Shown: piece after piece, positions 1 to 12,100 of the stretch
Layout: every line of letters begins with the position of its first letter
Position numbering within the stretch: the stretch's first letter is position 1
Origin: Erpobdella octoculata
Taxonomy: Eukaryota; Annelida; Clitellata; Hirudinida; Erpobdellidae
Reading direction: 5' to 3'
NCBI GenBank assembly: GCA_963978895.1
Contig: OZ022245.1
Span: 24,452,719-24,516,718 of the forward strand
Length of the DNA: 64,000 nucleotides
Position numbers and translations under genes: made by a program
The notes under the pieces: model-generated
Told to the model about the DNA's origin: nothing
The model's database searches: none
The model's input: the letters and a program-made list of their open reading frames with translations, nothing else

Positions 1-166
1 TTTATGAAAGTTTTTGTGTACATTTGGTAGGTCTGAGGATAGGTTGTAGGCTATTTAAAATATTTTTTTTAAATTATTTAAAAAAAGTTATTTTGGAAAA
101 ACAAAGAGATGCAATTATGTCCTTTACAAAGGAAAATGCAACAGATAGAAATGCAACAGATAGAAA

Positions 167-223
<57 letters not shown>

Positions 224-465
224 TTTTTTTTTCTTTTGAATACTTCGGCGCTATATGTTCTTTTAAGCAAACTCGATTGAAAAAAGTGGAACACTTGGCT
301 GAATCGATTTTATTTTTAATTTTTTCCAATAGTCTAAATTGGTTTAAAAATAATTTATTATCAAACACAAACTCCATATTCTTATAGGCTTATAGATCTA
401 TTTCGGCAAATTTTGCCATCTTCAGAGCCGTTTAACTTTTTTTAAATAAAATGCAGTGACAAAAT

Positions 466-1005
466 AAGGTTATTTCGTTTTTAAAGTAACTGCTACTCAA
501 AAACTGCAAATACCACAGATGTAAAAATTAGTATTTAGTTTCTATTCTAAAAATAAAGATATACGTGTTTCACCATTTTTTACAAATTTGGTTTCCAGGA
601 CCTTAAATGTGGGGTGGACAATAGGATTACTTGGTTTTTAAAGTAGTTGCTACTCAAAAACTGTGAATGCTACAAAAGTAAAAATTAGTATTTAGTTTCT
701 ACTCTAAAAATAATGTTATACCTGTTTCACCATTTTTTGAAAATTTGGTTTCCAGGACTTCAAATGTGGGGTGGAAAATAGGGGTATTTGGTTTTTAAAG
801 TAACTGCTACTCAACAACTGTAATTGCTATAGATGTAAAAATTAATACTTAGTATCTACTCAAAAAAAAAAAGATATACGTGTTTCACCATTTTTAAAAA
901 CGTTGGTTTCCCTGACTACAAATGTGGAGTCAAAATAAGGGTTATTTAACTTTAAAATAACTGCTACTCAACAACTGCAAGCATTACATATGTAAAACTT
1001 AATAT
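466..1005. repeat. 157-bp tandem satellite, about 3.4 copies
   Basis: The anchor AACTGCTACTCAA recurs at 488, 645, 802 and 959, a period of exactly 157 bases. Each unit also contains GTTTCACCATTTTT and a TTTGGTTTCC segment. Copies differ by scattered substitutions. Confidence 0.9.
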
Positions 1006-1039
1006 TTTGAGGTTTTGTGCCGGTTAAAAGTAGCTGAGT

Positions 1040-1255
1040 CCAGTTTATCACCGGTCGGGCCAAGCCGTTATTTTAGGGTCTTCAGACGGGCCGGGCCAAA
1101 CCTGAAGTCAAGGTGGGACGGGCCGAAGTTTTTCATCAAGTATATAGAATTTCTAGGCCTGTAAAAACGGGCCGGGCCCAAATTAGACGGGCCGTGCCGG
1201 GCCAGGAATTTTGGTTTTGAAAAGGGCTGGGCCAAGTTGTCGACGGGCCGAGCCG
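1040..1255. repeat. GGGCC-rich degenerate repeat
   Basis: ACGGGCCGGGCC-type words recur about every 30-40 bases between AT-rich spacers. This resembles the subterminal repeats of the hAT-like MITEs elsewhere in the window. No matching terminal inverted repeats or target duplication were found here. Confidence 0.5.
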
Positions 1256-1742
1256 ACACCTATGGATGCACGGTTCAAATTCTCTAATTTCATGCGAGCG
1301 AAGCCGCAACGGGCACTGCTAGTTATATATATGCAAGTAAAACAGAAACATGCTAAGTCACACACACACTTATATGAAAAAGTTTGCAACAAAAAAGAAC
1401 AGTCCCCTATTAACAGTTTCAAGACAAACCTCATTTCCGCTCATTTCCTTACTTACTATGTTTGGACTTGTTGTCTTTTCCAAAAAGAGTCTCTCTCCCC
1501 TTTCTGGCATCCTTTTATTTTAATGTAAGTCTCTCTATGAGACTCTCATAAAGTGTACTTTTGCGAATTGCTAAGCTGATTTATTTGGTAAATTGCAGCG
1601 TTGCGTAGCAATATATTATTAACAAATATTTTCATTATACTCATCACAACATATTAAATAAATGGTTAAAACAAAACTAGAACAAAGCTTGTCTCGCAAT
1701 CGTGAACTCTTTTGAATTTTGAAAAATGATAAACGATCCGAA

Positions 1743-1824
1743 TACACACACTCACACTCACTCACACACACACACGCACTCACACACATACATACACTCA
1801 CACACGCGTGCGCGCGCACACACG
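1743..1824. repeat. CA/CTCA microsatellite
   Basis: Imperfect run of CA and CTCA units ending in a CG-alternating tract. Confidence 0.85.
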
Positions 1825-2124
1825 CCGATAAGCATAAGCGATCAAATATTAAAATGGATTTGAAATAAATAACGACCTCTTCATTCTGGGTTAGAAATAC
1901 TTTTAATCTCCGACCACCGCTTCTATTCATCACCTACAATCCTCTCACGCCCATCATCATTAACAACTTCTTCACGGGCACACAAAATCTCCATAGAATA
2001 TTTCCACACAAGATTTTCTACTCATTCTCCAGAACGTTCTCATATTCTGCTGACAGAGATGAAATGATTCCTTTTATGGTGTCTTTAATTTCATGATTAC
2101 TCTCTTCGAATAAAATTCAGTTTG

Positions 2125-2200
2125 CTCACTTGAGCTTGTTTCCTTCAAGTGTGAGTGGTTGTGGGTTCGAGTCTTGCGTGGAAATAAAATTAAAATACTA
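2125..2200 (+). repeat. Possible tRNA-derived SINE fragment
   Basis: GTGGGTTCGAGTCTTGC (2160-2176) matches a Pol III B box. No convincing A box or full SINE body is visible. Confidence 0.35.
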
Positions 2201-2204
2201 ATAA

Positions 2205-2385
2205 ATGTTGTTGGAAAGTTTCACTATTGCTGGAGAAGTTTCAATATTGCTTGAAAAGTTTCAATGTTGTTGGAAATGCTTAAATATTGTTGGAAAAGTT
2301 TCAATATTGTTGGAAAAGTTTCAATGTTTTTGGAACCATTTCAATATTGTTGGAAACGTTTCAATATTGTTCAAAAGTTTCAGAA
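2205..2385. repeat. 20-bp minisatellite, about nine copies
   Basis: TTGGAAAAGTTTCAATATTG is repeated with substitutions. The plus-strand open frame here is a by-product of the repeat. Confidence 0.85.
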
Positions 2386-2884
2386 TCACGTGTTTTTTTA
2401 AATAATATATGCATTTCCTAATAATTTAAATCGAACAGATAAACCCTTACAAATCTGAGAATTTCATCTCGTACATTCGTTTTCGTTTAAATTCGATCTA
2501 ATCGTCGACACAAACTGTTTAATTTGAGAAAAAGAAAAAAAACATTTAAAATTTATTACTCACTCCTCCCAAACAAACAAACGATACACAGACACACGCA
2601 CGCACAAACAAACAAACACACGCACACACACGCACGCTCAAATACATCATGGCGACAGACAGGACCAAGTTAATCTACAAAAAGTTTTCATTACATTACG
2701 CCACCTGGTCATATGAGAACCCGCCTTAGCCGAATCAATCTTGCGCGTGCGCAGCCGACACATGGACGGACAGCTTCTCCGGCTTGATGTGTAAGCGTTT
2801 TGAAGGTTGACCTTTCCTTTAAGGGGTCGCTGTTTAGTTGAATTAGTCGTGGTGCGGGTTGCCGATTCCTTCCTATTTCAATTC

Positions 2885-3138
2885 ATTTGGCGCGTAGCTA
2901 GAGGGGGGACATGGATGAATGTCTCCCCGTCACAAATTTTGACACTTTTTTTAGCTGATCAAGAAGAAGGTATCTAGGTCAAGACGGGGACATTTTTTCC
3001 AGCACATTTTGCTTATGTTACTCACCTCCGCAACGACCAAATATTCATTCGTGGGGGGAGGCGATATCCATCCAAATGATCTCTTTCTTTGCGATAATGC
3101 ACTACCCCCCGTCAGAAATTGCTGGCTACGCCCCTGCA
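2885..3138. mobile_element. Degenerate hAT-like MITE
   Basis: GGCGCGTAGCTAG at the left and GGCTACGCCCCTG at the right are imperfect inverted ends of the same style as the intact hAT elements here. I could not find a target duplication. Confidence 0.4.
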
Positions 3139-3369
3139 TGTCATACTGCCCATATATTGAAGCAACACGCCGTCTGCCTGTTTGTTTGCTGGTTTTTTAA
3201 CGCAAATTTACCAGTTATCTTTGTTGGTATGTCAGTACATTTAAATCTAATTAATTTAAATTTATATTTAGAAAAACAAAAAAGGCCTGTTAGTTTTTCA
3301 GTTTTATAATACTTAATTAAAGTTATTACGAAGAAACGAGATGAGAAGAAGAAAAAGAAGAAAAAGAAG

Positions 3370-4715
3370 AAGATTGTGAGGAGCAGTTCTGCCTGCTGTC
3401 TGGCTTTGTCTCTGTGGAAAACATCAAAAGTTGTTGCGACGGTCATTTCATTGAATTTTATTCCGTTCGAAATTTGCGATGGTCACGAAAGCCGGCGACG
3501 TCGGTTAGTTCCGCTCGTGATGGCAAAAATTCGGGGTCATCTTTCAAGCGAGAAGACTGGCTGGGTTACAAATCATTATGTCACTAACCGGTACTCGGTG
3601 CAATTCGACGTGGTCCGTGGAACGAATGAAATCGATTCAGAGACGGACATCCCTTGTATCCCCACTCGTATCCCTCCCCCTCGTATACCCCTCCCCAACC
3701 TGCCGCTGCTCGAATGCTTAGCATTCATCCGTCCTTTGATTTCACGCAGTTGATTCTGACATGTTTTTTTAAACGTTACGATTACAAGTAATTTGCTTTC
3801 CCGGCTGTAAAGGTGAAGGATGGAATAATTGGACGAATGAATGGATTAACGTGTAGCTTTGAATCGGGTTGTGATATTGATGTTCATGCTGATACCCCTG
3901 TGCTTATGATAAGAATGGCCTCCTTGATACCTTCACGGTTTTCCCGGTTACCATGTACAAGTCCCTTCAAGAACAAATTCTTGACCCAGACCCATAGACC
4001 TTCTGTTGAGCCTATTTATGCACGTTTAAGGTACATTTAGCATATACTTGAAACATAGGTATGTCGCCGCGGTGTGTCCCATGCCTCACTCAACAACTTT
4101 TTAGTGAATAATCAAAAAATACTCTCAACTTTTTAAATAAAAACTTGTTTGACATTTGCATTTCACAACTTACCTCTGCACAGTAAATTTGATGATTGTT
4201 TTTTTTATAAAAAAAACTTTGAATGCTAAAAATGCTTGGAAAAAAACGAAAAAAACGACTAAGTTCGAAATTCCTCAAGGAAACGAATCGTACAAGACTT
4301 TCATATTCCAGTAACATTATTACATTTCATTTATTCTTGTAAAATTTTAAAATATTGAGGACATTTCAAGCGGTGGTGAACTTGAATAAAAACAGTTTCT
4401 CGATAGACGCACAAAAACTTCAATGCAACTCAAAAGACCATTTTTTCTCTACGACAACCATTCACGCACAGCTTATTTATAAAAGCATAATTTTCGTAAA
4501 AACAAAAAAAAGGTGTCTATCTGCTTCAGTTCTGAACGGTCTACACTGAGCGGCACATACCGGTCTGCACGTAGCGGAATCCCCATCTTGTGCTTAGATC
4601 AACAGACTTATTTATTTAAACATTCAAAAACTGAACCCATCCTCATTCCACCAAACAACAAACTCCGCGGACGTGCACCAACCCAACTTTCGACGAAAAC
4701 AAAACGCCCCGAAAA
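3370..4715. other. Unassigned stretch with moderately GC-rich open frame
   Basis: A 125-codon plus-strand frame (3376-3753) lies in DNA less AT-rich than its surroundings. I recognise no domain or splice structure. The remainder to 4715 is AT-rich without a recognised feature. Confidence 0.3.
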
Positions 4716-5172
4716 CAGGGGCGTCATTTCAGCAAAACCTTAGGGGGGCAAAAAAATTGATAAAACCCGCAGATTCCAAAATTTTATTTTTTAATGTTAT
4801 TTTCTAAAAATAGCAGATAGCCGGGGAGGGGGTAGTCGTAGATAATTTTCAAAAAAATTATTTAAACTTCATACATTTTTTCTCCAAAAAACTAGGACTG
4901 GAGAAAAAAGTAAGTTGTAGCCAGTGACGGATTAATGGGAGGACCCACATCGTGTGCTCCCGTTCATGAACTAATTTTGGAGGCAAAAGTGTTTAAGGTT
5001 TTCACAACAATTTTGAAAAAGTACCTACTACAATTGCTCCATCAATCATCAGCTCTGTTTGATGAAAAACTTACAGATATGATTTTCTAGGGGCGTATTC
5101 CTTAGACTTTCCCCAGGGTGCCAAAACTCTAGCTACGCCGCTGCAGTTACAGGGATGTCTTGACCTATTTTT

Positions 5173-5354
5173 TACCAATGCTTTTATTAACTCGTCGGCT
5201 CTGTTTCTCTGTCTGTTTCAAATCTTGCAATCAATTTTTGAGTCACTTCCTGTTGATAGATTTTTTTCAAATTTTGCATACATGCTCAAGATAGAAGACA
5301 ATGCAATATTCAATTATTAGTTTTACAATAAGTCAATTAATTTAGTTAATTTTC
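5173..5354 (+). repeat. Duplicated segment, copy 1
   Basis: From ACCAATGCTTTTATTAACTC to the AATTTAGTTAATT end, this repeats almost exactly at 5557-5755. It includes a CTGTCTGTTTC tract and TTGAGTCACTTCCTG. Confidence 0.85.
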
Positions 5355-5556
5355 TTGAGGATTTTATCGAGGGGTTTCTTGAGGGTTTTCTTGAGGGTTT
5401 TCTTGACCACAAAACGCTAACCGACTGGCAGACTATTTTACCAAGTTAACACGAACCACACTCACTGACCGCGATTCTCAAGCGTGTACGAAATTTTCAT
5501 GAAAATAGTTGAGATATTTAAATTCGATGCTTTTTGATGATATTTTTATTATTATT

Positions 5557-5755
5557 ACCAATGCTTTTATTAACTCGTCGTCTCTGTTTCTCTGTCTGTC
5601 TGTTTGTTTCTCTGTCTGTTTCAAATCTTGCAATCAATTTTTGAGTCACTTCCTGATGATAGATTTTTTCAAATTTTGCATACATGCTTAAAATAGAAGA
5701 CAATGCAATATTCAATTATTAGTTTTACAATAAGTCAATTAATTTAGATAATTTT
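5557..5755 (+). repeat. Duplicated segment, copy 2
   Basis: Second copy of the 5173-5354 segment, in the same orientation. It is longer by additional CTGT units. Confidence 0.85.
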
Positions 5756-7206
5756 AATTAATTTCGATATTTCGATATAATTAAGATATTTCGACTTTAA
5801 CATAAAATAAAAGAGTAATATAAGAAAAAATTGATTGCAAAATTTGTGTTTTAATTACATATAAGAGCATTGGTTTTAAAAATTCGTTTTTAATTTACTT
5901 GTTTAAATTTGTGTTAATATTGGTGTAAGCAGCCTTACCAAATGTGCTTATTTATTTCTCAAATCCATGCACAGGCTAATTTGTTAAACCTGACCCAATA
6001 TATAGATACACATTCTCAAGCTCGGTCCTGTTCATTTTCATTACCGCAAAAACCCATGACTCAGCTAAATAGCCTCGACCCATGCTAATATTGGTCTGGC
6101 CCGATCCGTTTGATAACCCTTATATAAAGTCTGCACCGAACGTCGTCCCGTGTAGGGCTCTAGTTTGGTAACAACTCTGATTATTGTTTTGTGAGTACAA
6201 TTTTTTTAGGTTACACTGATGATATGGAAAAACACATTGTGCAAAAAATAGTTGTCTTTACAAATATAATGTTTTTAACTGAAATTATACAATACATACT
6301 ACCTATTTGCTAACGCAAGGCGTTTTCCCATGTTTCCAAAATCAGCATCCAGCTTTGATAGCTGCTTAAAAAAATTCCAAACTCTAAACACTTTTTTCTC
6401 AAAAGAGCAGATGACCGGGAGGGAATATTCGCAGCTACTTTAAAAAATTTCCTCAAAATCTTCTCCAAAAACTTCGTAGCAATTTGTTTTCTAAAACAAT
6501 TTTTTATCGTTAAATCCTTAGGGGGCAATTTCCCCCTGCCCCCGCAAATGACGCCCCTGCCCGAAAAGACGCTTATTAATGAGTGTGTGTGTTGACAATA
6601 CGAATGCCATCTTGGGCTGCCCCACGTGATATTAGCTCAAACGACACCGGTGTCGAAACAATAAATTCGAATTAGATATTAATGCTAGTCTATCATTTCT
6701 TAGCATCTTCATCCTGTCTGCTTCGTTTACATCTTCTTCCTTCATTATCTTCTCACCTTCCTCTCTCGTTTTCTTCCTCCGTGTTTGTGCGCCTTTAAAC
6801 GTCTTAATAGATCAGATAATGTGGAGACATCTCACGGTAAAAGATGACAAACGAAGTGAAAACTATTGCCCATGTTAACAAAAAGCTACGTGGACTCAGG
6901 ACAACCGAGGCAAAAATTTTCCAAGCATGTAAGAATGATGCTTCGATAGTGTAAACGTAGAGGAATATGCTTTCTAGCGATTCGTAACGTTAAAGTCGAA
7001 GTTATTTATAACACAATATTTCTCGAATTTATTTTAACTTTATTATTCTTCCTTGAATATAATCTTTTTCTTGACTCTAAACTGAATTATCTCACTTTGC
7101 AGAAGTTAGCCCGGTTCTGACAAATCTTTTGATAATTCCAATTTCTCTGCCCAGAACACTTCATTTTCTCAATGAAGACCACAAAAAGGAAAAGGACCAA
7201 TACCAA

Positions 7207-7236
7207 TTATATATATATACATATATATATATATAC

Positions 7237-7267
<31 letters not shown>

Positions 7268-7456
7268 CATATACATACATCCATCCATGTATATATACAC
7301 TCAAACACACATATACATATATATACATTAATGATACAAAAATTATACGCACACACAATGTCACAGGAGCATAAATATACATATATACATACATATACAT
7401 ATATATATACACATATATACACATATACACACATATACACACAGATACATTCATAC
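7207..7456. repeat. AT/ATAC microsatellite
   Basis: Runs of TA and CATA units, with open frames on both strands that are purely repeat-derived. Confidence 0.9.
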
Positions 7457-7689
7457 ATAAATGACTATTGTTTAAACACAACCAAAATATGCACACATAA
7501 TAAAATAAAATAAACAACTATTATGAAAATACGTAAGATGAATCATCTTCATCTTACAGATAGGTAAACATTTCTTTCCAGTTTATTTCCGCTATATTTT
7601 TTCTTAAATTACCAAACCTATTTTCGTTTTTTCCTAACTTTTTAAGTTCATCGCTGCAAAGTAATTAAAACTGACCCATTGCAGTTCGT

Positions 7690-8227
7690 GTACACTCCAA
7701 AATTGTCTTGCGCTAAACTCGAAAACAGCTAAACCAAATGCTACGAAATTTTGACACAACAGGGTAACATGGTATCTACTCGTTAAAGAGAAGGTTTTTA
7801 TTTATTTAAAATATTTGTTCATTATTTGATTTTTATTAGCAAAAACCTCCTTAGACAAAAGTGCCTATGTCCCTATGTACGAACATCAAAAGTTATTGCA
7901 TAACAAAATTCACATATAGTTTACGTAACAAAGTTTAAAGAAGGTTTCAAGCAGCTTTTACCAAATATACTGTTTGTTTTATGGGCAAAAAATAGTTAAG
8001 AAGAAGATGAAGAAAGAAAGGAAGCGGGAGAGCGAGCGAGAGCGGAAGAGCAAGCGTGAAAGGGAGATGAAGCGGGAGAGCGAGAGAGAGAGCAGGAGAG
8101 CGAGCGGGAAAGCAAGCGGGGATGGAAACATTAGCGAGAGAGAGAGAAAAACGGTAAAAAAACCTCTGAAAAGTTAAAAACCTCTAAAAAGTTAAAAACC
8201 CCGTACTACGCTGGGTAACTCCGCTAG
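7690..8227 (+). mobile_element. Helitron-like element, 3' part
   Basis: The right end CGCTGGGTAACTCCGCTAG is followed by T. It matches the GC-rich, CTAG-ending termini at 33342 and 38713. A purine-rich GAGCGAGAG tract precedes it. The left boundary is uncertain. The copy at 26382 is homologous over several hundred bases. Confidence 0.6.
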
Positions 8228-8998
8228 TATACCTATACAAAGACAAAACAACCTGTAGAGGTGGCTGGTTTGCGGTCAAGCAAAATTAGCGATGGAACGA
8301 CTGAATTCCACAAATCTTATTGTTATATCTCGGTCCAGTATATTTCAGACAAAAATGACTTTACCATTGCCAATGTCATCGGTGGTCTTGTTCCTCTTGT
8401 TAATAGAAAAACAAGAAAATAAACTTGTTTTTTAAAGTTTTTCAAATATTTAACTTAGTTTCTGTAGATTTTGTTTATTGTATAATAATAACAGCTGAAG
8501 AACAGAACCATGTGTGGGTAATTCAGTCATTTAAAGAAACCAATAAATCATTAAAAATTGTTGTTTTGTCTTGTGGATGAGTATATCGATATGTGAGCCC
8601 AACTAAATGACATAAATTTAAGCTAAAGATCTTTGTCTGATGTCCCGCAAAAGAAATGAATTTTTCCACGTTTGATATTGGGGGAAGTAAGATATATATT
8701 TACTTACGGGATGTGGGATTGATTTTTTCGTATTTCATTTTAGTGGCTTGCAAAAACATTTTTTTAATTACAAATTGAAAAATAACAACGCGACATAAAA
8801 ATTCAACAGACACATAACTTTTAAATATTTAATATACAGCTACTGCATAGACAAGAAAATCTTTTAAATGAATGTAAATAAACAATCTGCTTATGTTATA
8901 TCGGGTGTTTTGTCATGAGCGATGATAACAGATAGCGTCTTTAATTTTTTTATGACGCCAGGGCAGATAATTTATTTTGTCAAAACAGTGGTGAAAAA

Positions 8999-9111
8999 AT
9001 GAGTGGTGGTTTAGCACCAAGCAAGAGTACCGTGTATGCATCCAACTTGCCATTTTCACTGACTACCAATGATTTGCATAAAATATTTGAAAAACATGGA
9101 AAAATAGCCAA
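8999..9111 (+). CDS. ZCRB1: ZCRB1 coding exon 1
   Basis: This exon encodes residues 1-37 and two bases of K38, covering the N-terminus and the first half of the RRM (TVYASNLPF). The ATG at 8999 matches the conserved family start. The donor at 9112 is GTTCGT, a weak U2-type site, phase 2. Confidence 0.95.
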
Positions 9112-12100
9112 GTTCGTAAATTTTATGTCTGTAGTATTTGGACATGAAACCTGCAAATATCTTTACACCTAAGGACCTAACTTGAGTCATTGAAAGTAGT
9201 AAAGCGATGACTTTATGTAATTTAATATCTTGGGTTAAAAAATGGTAATCTTTCACACAAACGGCCCGATAATACTTTTTTAACAATTGACCAACAACTA
9301 GACATTAAAATGTTATATAATAAGAAAAATTCAAATATATATGCCCCAAATAGCAATGTTTTTAGTGTGGTGTCAGCTCCAAGTGAAGAATCTCATTTGA
9401 ATTGATTCTTTTTTTGAGTTGTCATTTTTTTACAAAGTTTTATTTAGGTTGCAATTTCTGTTTGTGTGTTTGTTTGTATATATGTGTGTGTGTGTGGCTT
9501 TCTCTGTACACAAATCTTGCAAGTAAAATTTAACCAGCTTTTTGACTAGCTAGGAAGCTGAAACTTTCAGCATAGCTTTATATTGGATGACAATACATGA
9601 TTCAATTTAAAAAAACAAACTTAATTTGAACATCTTTTGTATTTCTAAATCGAGTAATTTTGAAATTAAAGTTTGTGTTAAAAAACTCATTTTTTCCTTT
9701 ACTTGTTTTAAATTTCAACCTGTTATAATGTCTGCTATATATCTCCAACTTTCTCTGTCTGTAGTCTTCTTGGAGCCAGTAGTACATATCATCTCTATGT
9801 CAAGTTTCTATAGCTCTTAAAGTACACAAAATCTGCTGAAATTATTCCAATTATCATCTAAGTTTTTAGTAGTATCAATTTATCAAATATCTTTATTGCT
9901 TCAAGGATTAGTCCTACTCTTAAAAATCATACTTCCAATCCATTTCTATTATCTATCTACAATCCCATCTTGATCTTGTCACACTTGTTTAAAGCTTTTG
10001 AAGGAGTCAACCATTCTTGGTTATCTTTTTATTTAGCAAAACTTTTTTTTTCTCAATTTGGTTTGGTTACAGGAACAAAAGTTTTTTAAACTTCATGTCA
10101 ATGTGATCTTATGACATACGTGTTTTGTTTCAGATGTGATCTTATGACATACGTGTTTTGTTTCAGATGTGATCTTATGACATACGTGTTTTGTTTCAGA
10201 TGTGATCTAATGTCATACATGTTTTGTTTCAGATGTGATCTTATGACATACGTGTTTTGTTTCAGATGTGATCTAATGTCATACATGTTTTGTTTCGTTG
10301 CAGCTGAGCGATTTTCAGTTTTGTAAGATCTGATTGACAACTTCAATTTAGATAGGTTGTCTGACTGAACAGTAGATCTTAAACCTAACCGTAATAATCC
10401 AATTTATAGAAATTGTGTGAATCATATATCTGCCATCTGGCTAACTGATTGCCATTACAAAGATTGTGTATAGAAAAATCCATGGGATAGGAATTTATAT
10501 TATTATGGGTAGAATCAAACTAATTACTTGGGTTTTTAAAGATGTAATATATTTATGGAATATTTTTTTTATAATGAATTGTGATTTTTGTTATTAAGGA
10601 TAACAGTTCAGAAAGACAGGGAAACACGCAAAAGCAAAGGAGTTGCGTTTGTTCTTTTCGTTGACAGAGAGAGTGCCCAAAAATGTGTGTCTGAACACGA
10701 TCAAACACAGGTTTGAACAAATATTCAAGTTTCATTTTTTCATTAATCATTTAATTTATTTATAATCATAACTAAGCTAGTGTTTAGATAGATTTTGTCA
10801 TACTAATTAATGGAATTAAAAACAAAATAAAAAATAGTTATTTTTTATGCAATTACAAAAATTTCAATTTTTTTCATAAATACAGTTATTTATGGGAATG
10901 CCATATTGATAATTTATTTTTTCATTTATGAATTCATCCGAAACAGATCGGAGGACGAACAATAAAATGTTCCATCGCTGTGGATAATGGAAGGGCGACC
11001 GAGTTTATTAAGAGAAGATCATACAAGGACAAATCAAAGTGCTACGAATGTGGAGTAAATTTTTCTTTAATTCTATAAAGTTATATTTACTTGCATTTTT
11101 GGTGTAGGACAGAAGAATCTTAGGTTTAATTGGGTTAAAAGTTAAATTAAATAATAGCAGTAGTAACATATAAGTTAGTTATACTGGTGCTATTGATTCA
11201 GGAAAGCCAGACACAACATATTACGGTCGCAATGTTATTTGGCATTCAGAATTTTCCAGCTACTGCAAACATCGTTGCCATACCTATCCATGCAAACAAG
11301 AGACCTTTCTCTTATTTATAAATTAAAAAAGTTTTAATTAAAATAATTCCAAGAATAAAAAAAAAACAATGTCAAAACGAGTGATCTATCCAAAACAAAG
11401 AAGTTATGGTGGCGAGAGGAGGAGGGGGAGACTGTCTGTACGAAGAAAAAGAAGCGAGTTGTGCATGTTCTTGAGAGAAAGTTCGGATGCTCAGATTATT
11501 TTCTTTACATCCACAATTTTCCAGAACTCTGAATGAATCGCGTTTGTATTCTCCAGAGTTTTTGGTGTGATACTTTTTTTCAAGGACTCTTTGAATCTGA
11601 AAAAAAATCGCAGTGTGCTTCGTCATGTGAATTTGAAGCCTGTTTTAAATTAAAAAAAGCTTTTAAAAATTTATTTGTTAAATTTTACATTTCATATAAC
11701 TTTATAAACATCAAATGCTCACTAATTCAATAAAAACATTTATAGATAAAAAAACACAAATCTACAAACAGCACATTATAGGCCAAGGAGGAAATCATCT
11801 CAATTGCCGTTTTCATATAAACATTGTAAAACTACAAGCAGTTTTCAAAAACCAACATAACAAGAGAATTCGAGGATTTTGTTCATGAGTTTATAATCAT
11901 TCTTAAAAGAATTGTACAAATTATTTACTATTTAAACCCAAAATTTGGGGCAAAGTTTAGCACAAAGTACAACTTAAAAACATGGTTAGGTTTAGCTAAA
12001 AATATCTCTGCAAGGGTTCAATTTTCGACAGCTGTTTTGGAGGTTCTGTGGCCATCCAGATAAAACAAAATTTTGAGTAAATGGTATTCATAAATTAAGA

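Larger units (their letters stand above)
4716..6559. mobile_element. Non-autonomous hAT-type element, 1844 bp, with 8-bp target duplication
   Basis: The left end CAGGGGCGTCATTT and right end AAATGACGCCCCTG are perfect inverted repeats of 14 bases. Both are flanked by the direct repeat CCCGAAAA (4708-4715 and 6560-6567). CAGGGGCG ends and an 8-bp duplication are the hallmarks of the hAT superfamily. No transposase frame is visible. It contains an internal duplicated segment and a nested terminus-like fragment (4922-5144). Confidence 0.9.
9112..10598 (+). other. ZCRB1 intron 1
   Basis: This intron holds a dispersed-repeat copy (about 9420-9740) and a 33-bp minisatellite (10100-10297). It ends at ATTAAG just before exon 2. 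I see no other coding signal in it. Confidence 0.85.

Noticed and set aside
24..387. Open frames across the AT tract at the window start
   Set aside because: They consist of alternating Ile-Tyr from the AT run, with no independent coding signal.
1021..1260. GGGCC-rich block as an intact hAT element
   Set aside because: No matching inverted ends or 8-bp duplication could be found.
4922..5152. Nested hAT element inside 4716-6559 (CAGTGACGG to GCCGCTG)
   Set aside because: The ends are not good inverted repeats and the flanks (GTTGTAGC and CAGTTACA) do not match.
10098..10346. [11 protein letters not shown] repeat protein in ZCRB1 intron 1
   Set aside because: It derives from the 33-bp minisatellite and lies within an intron.
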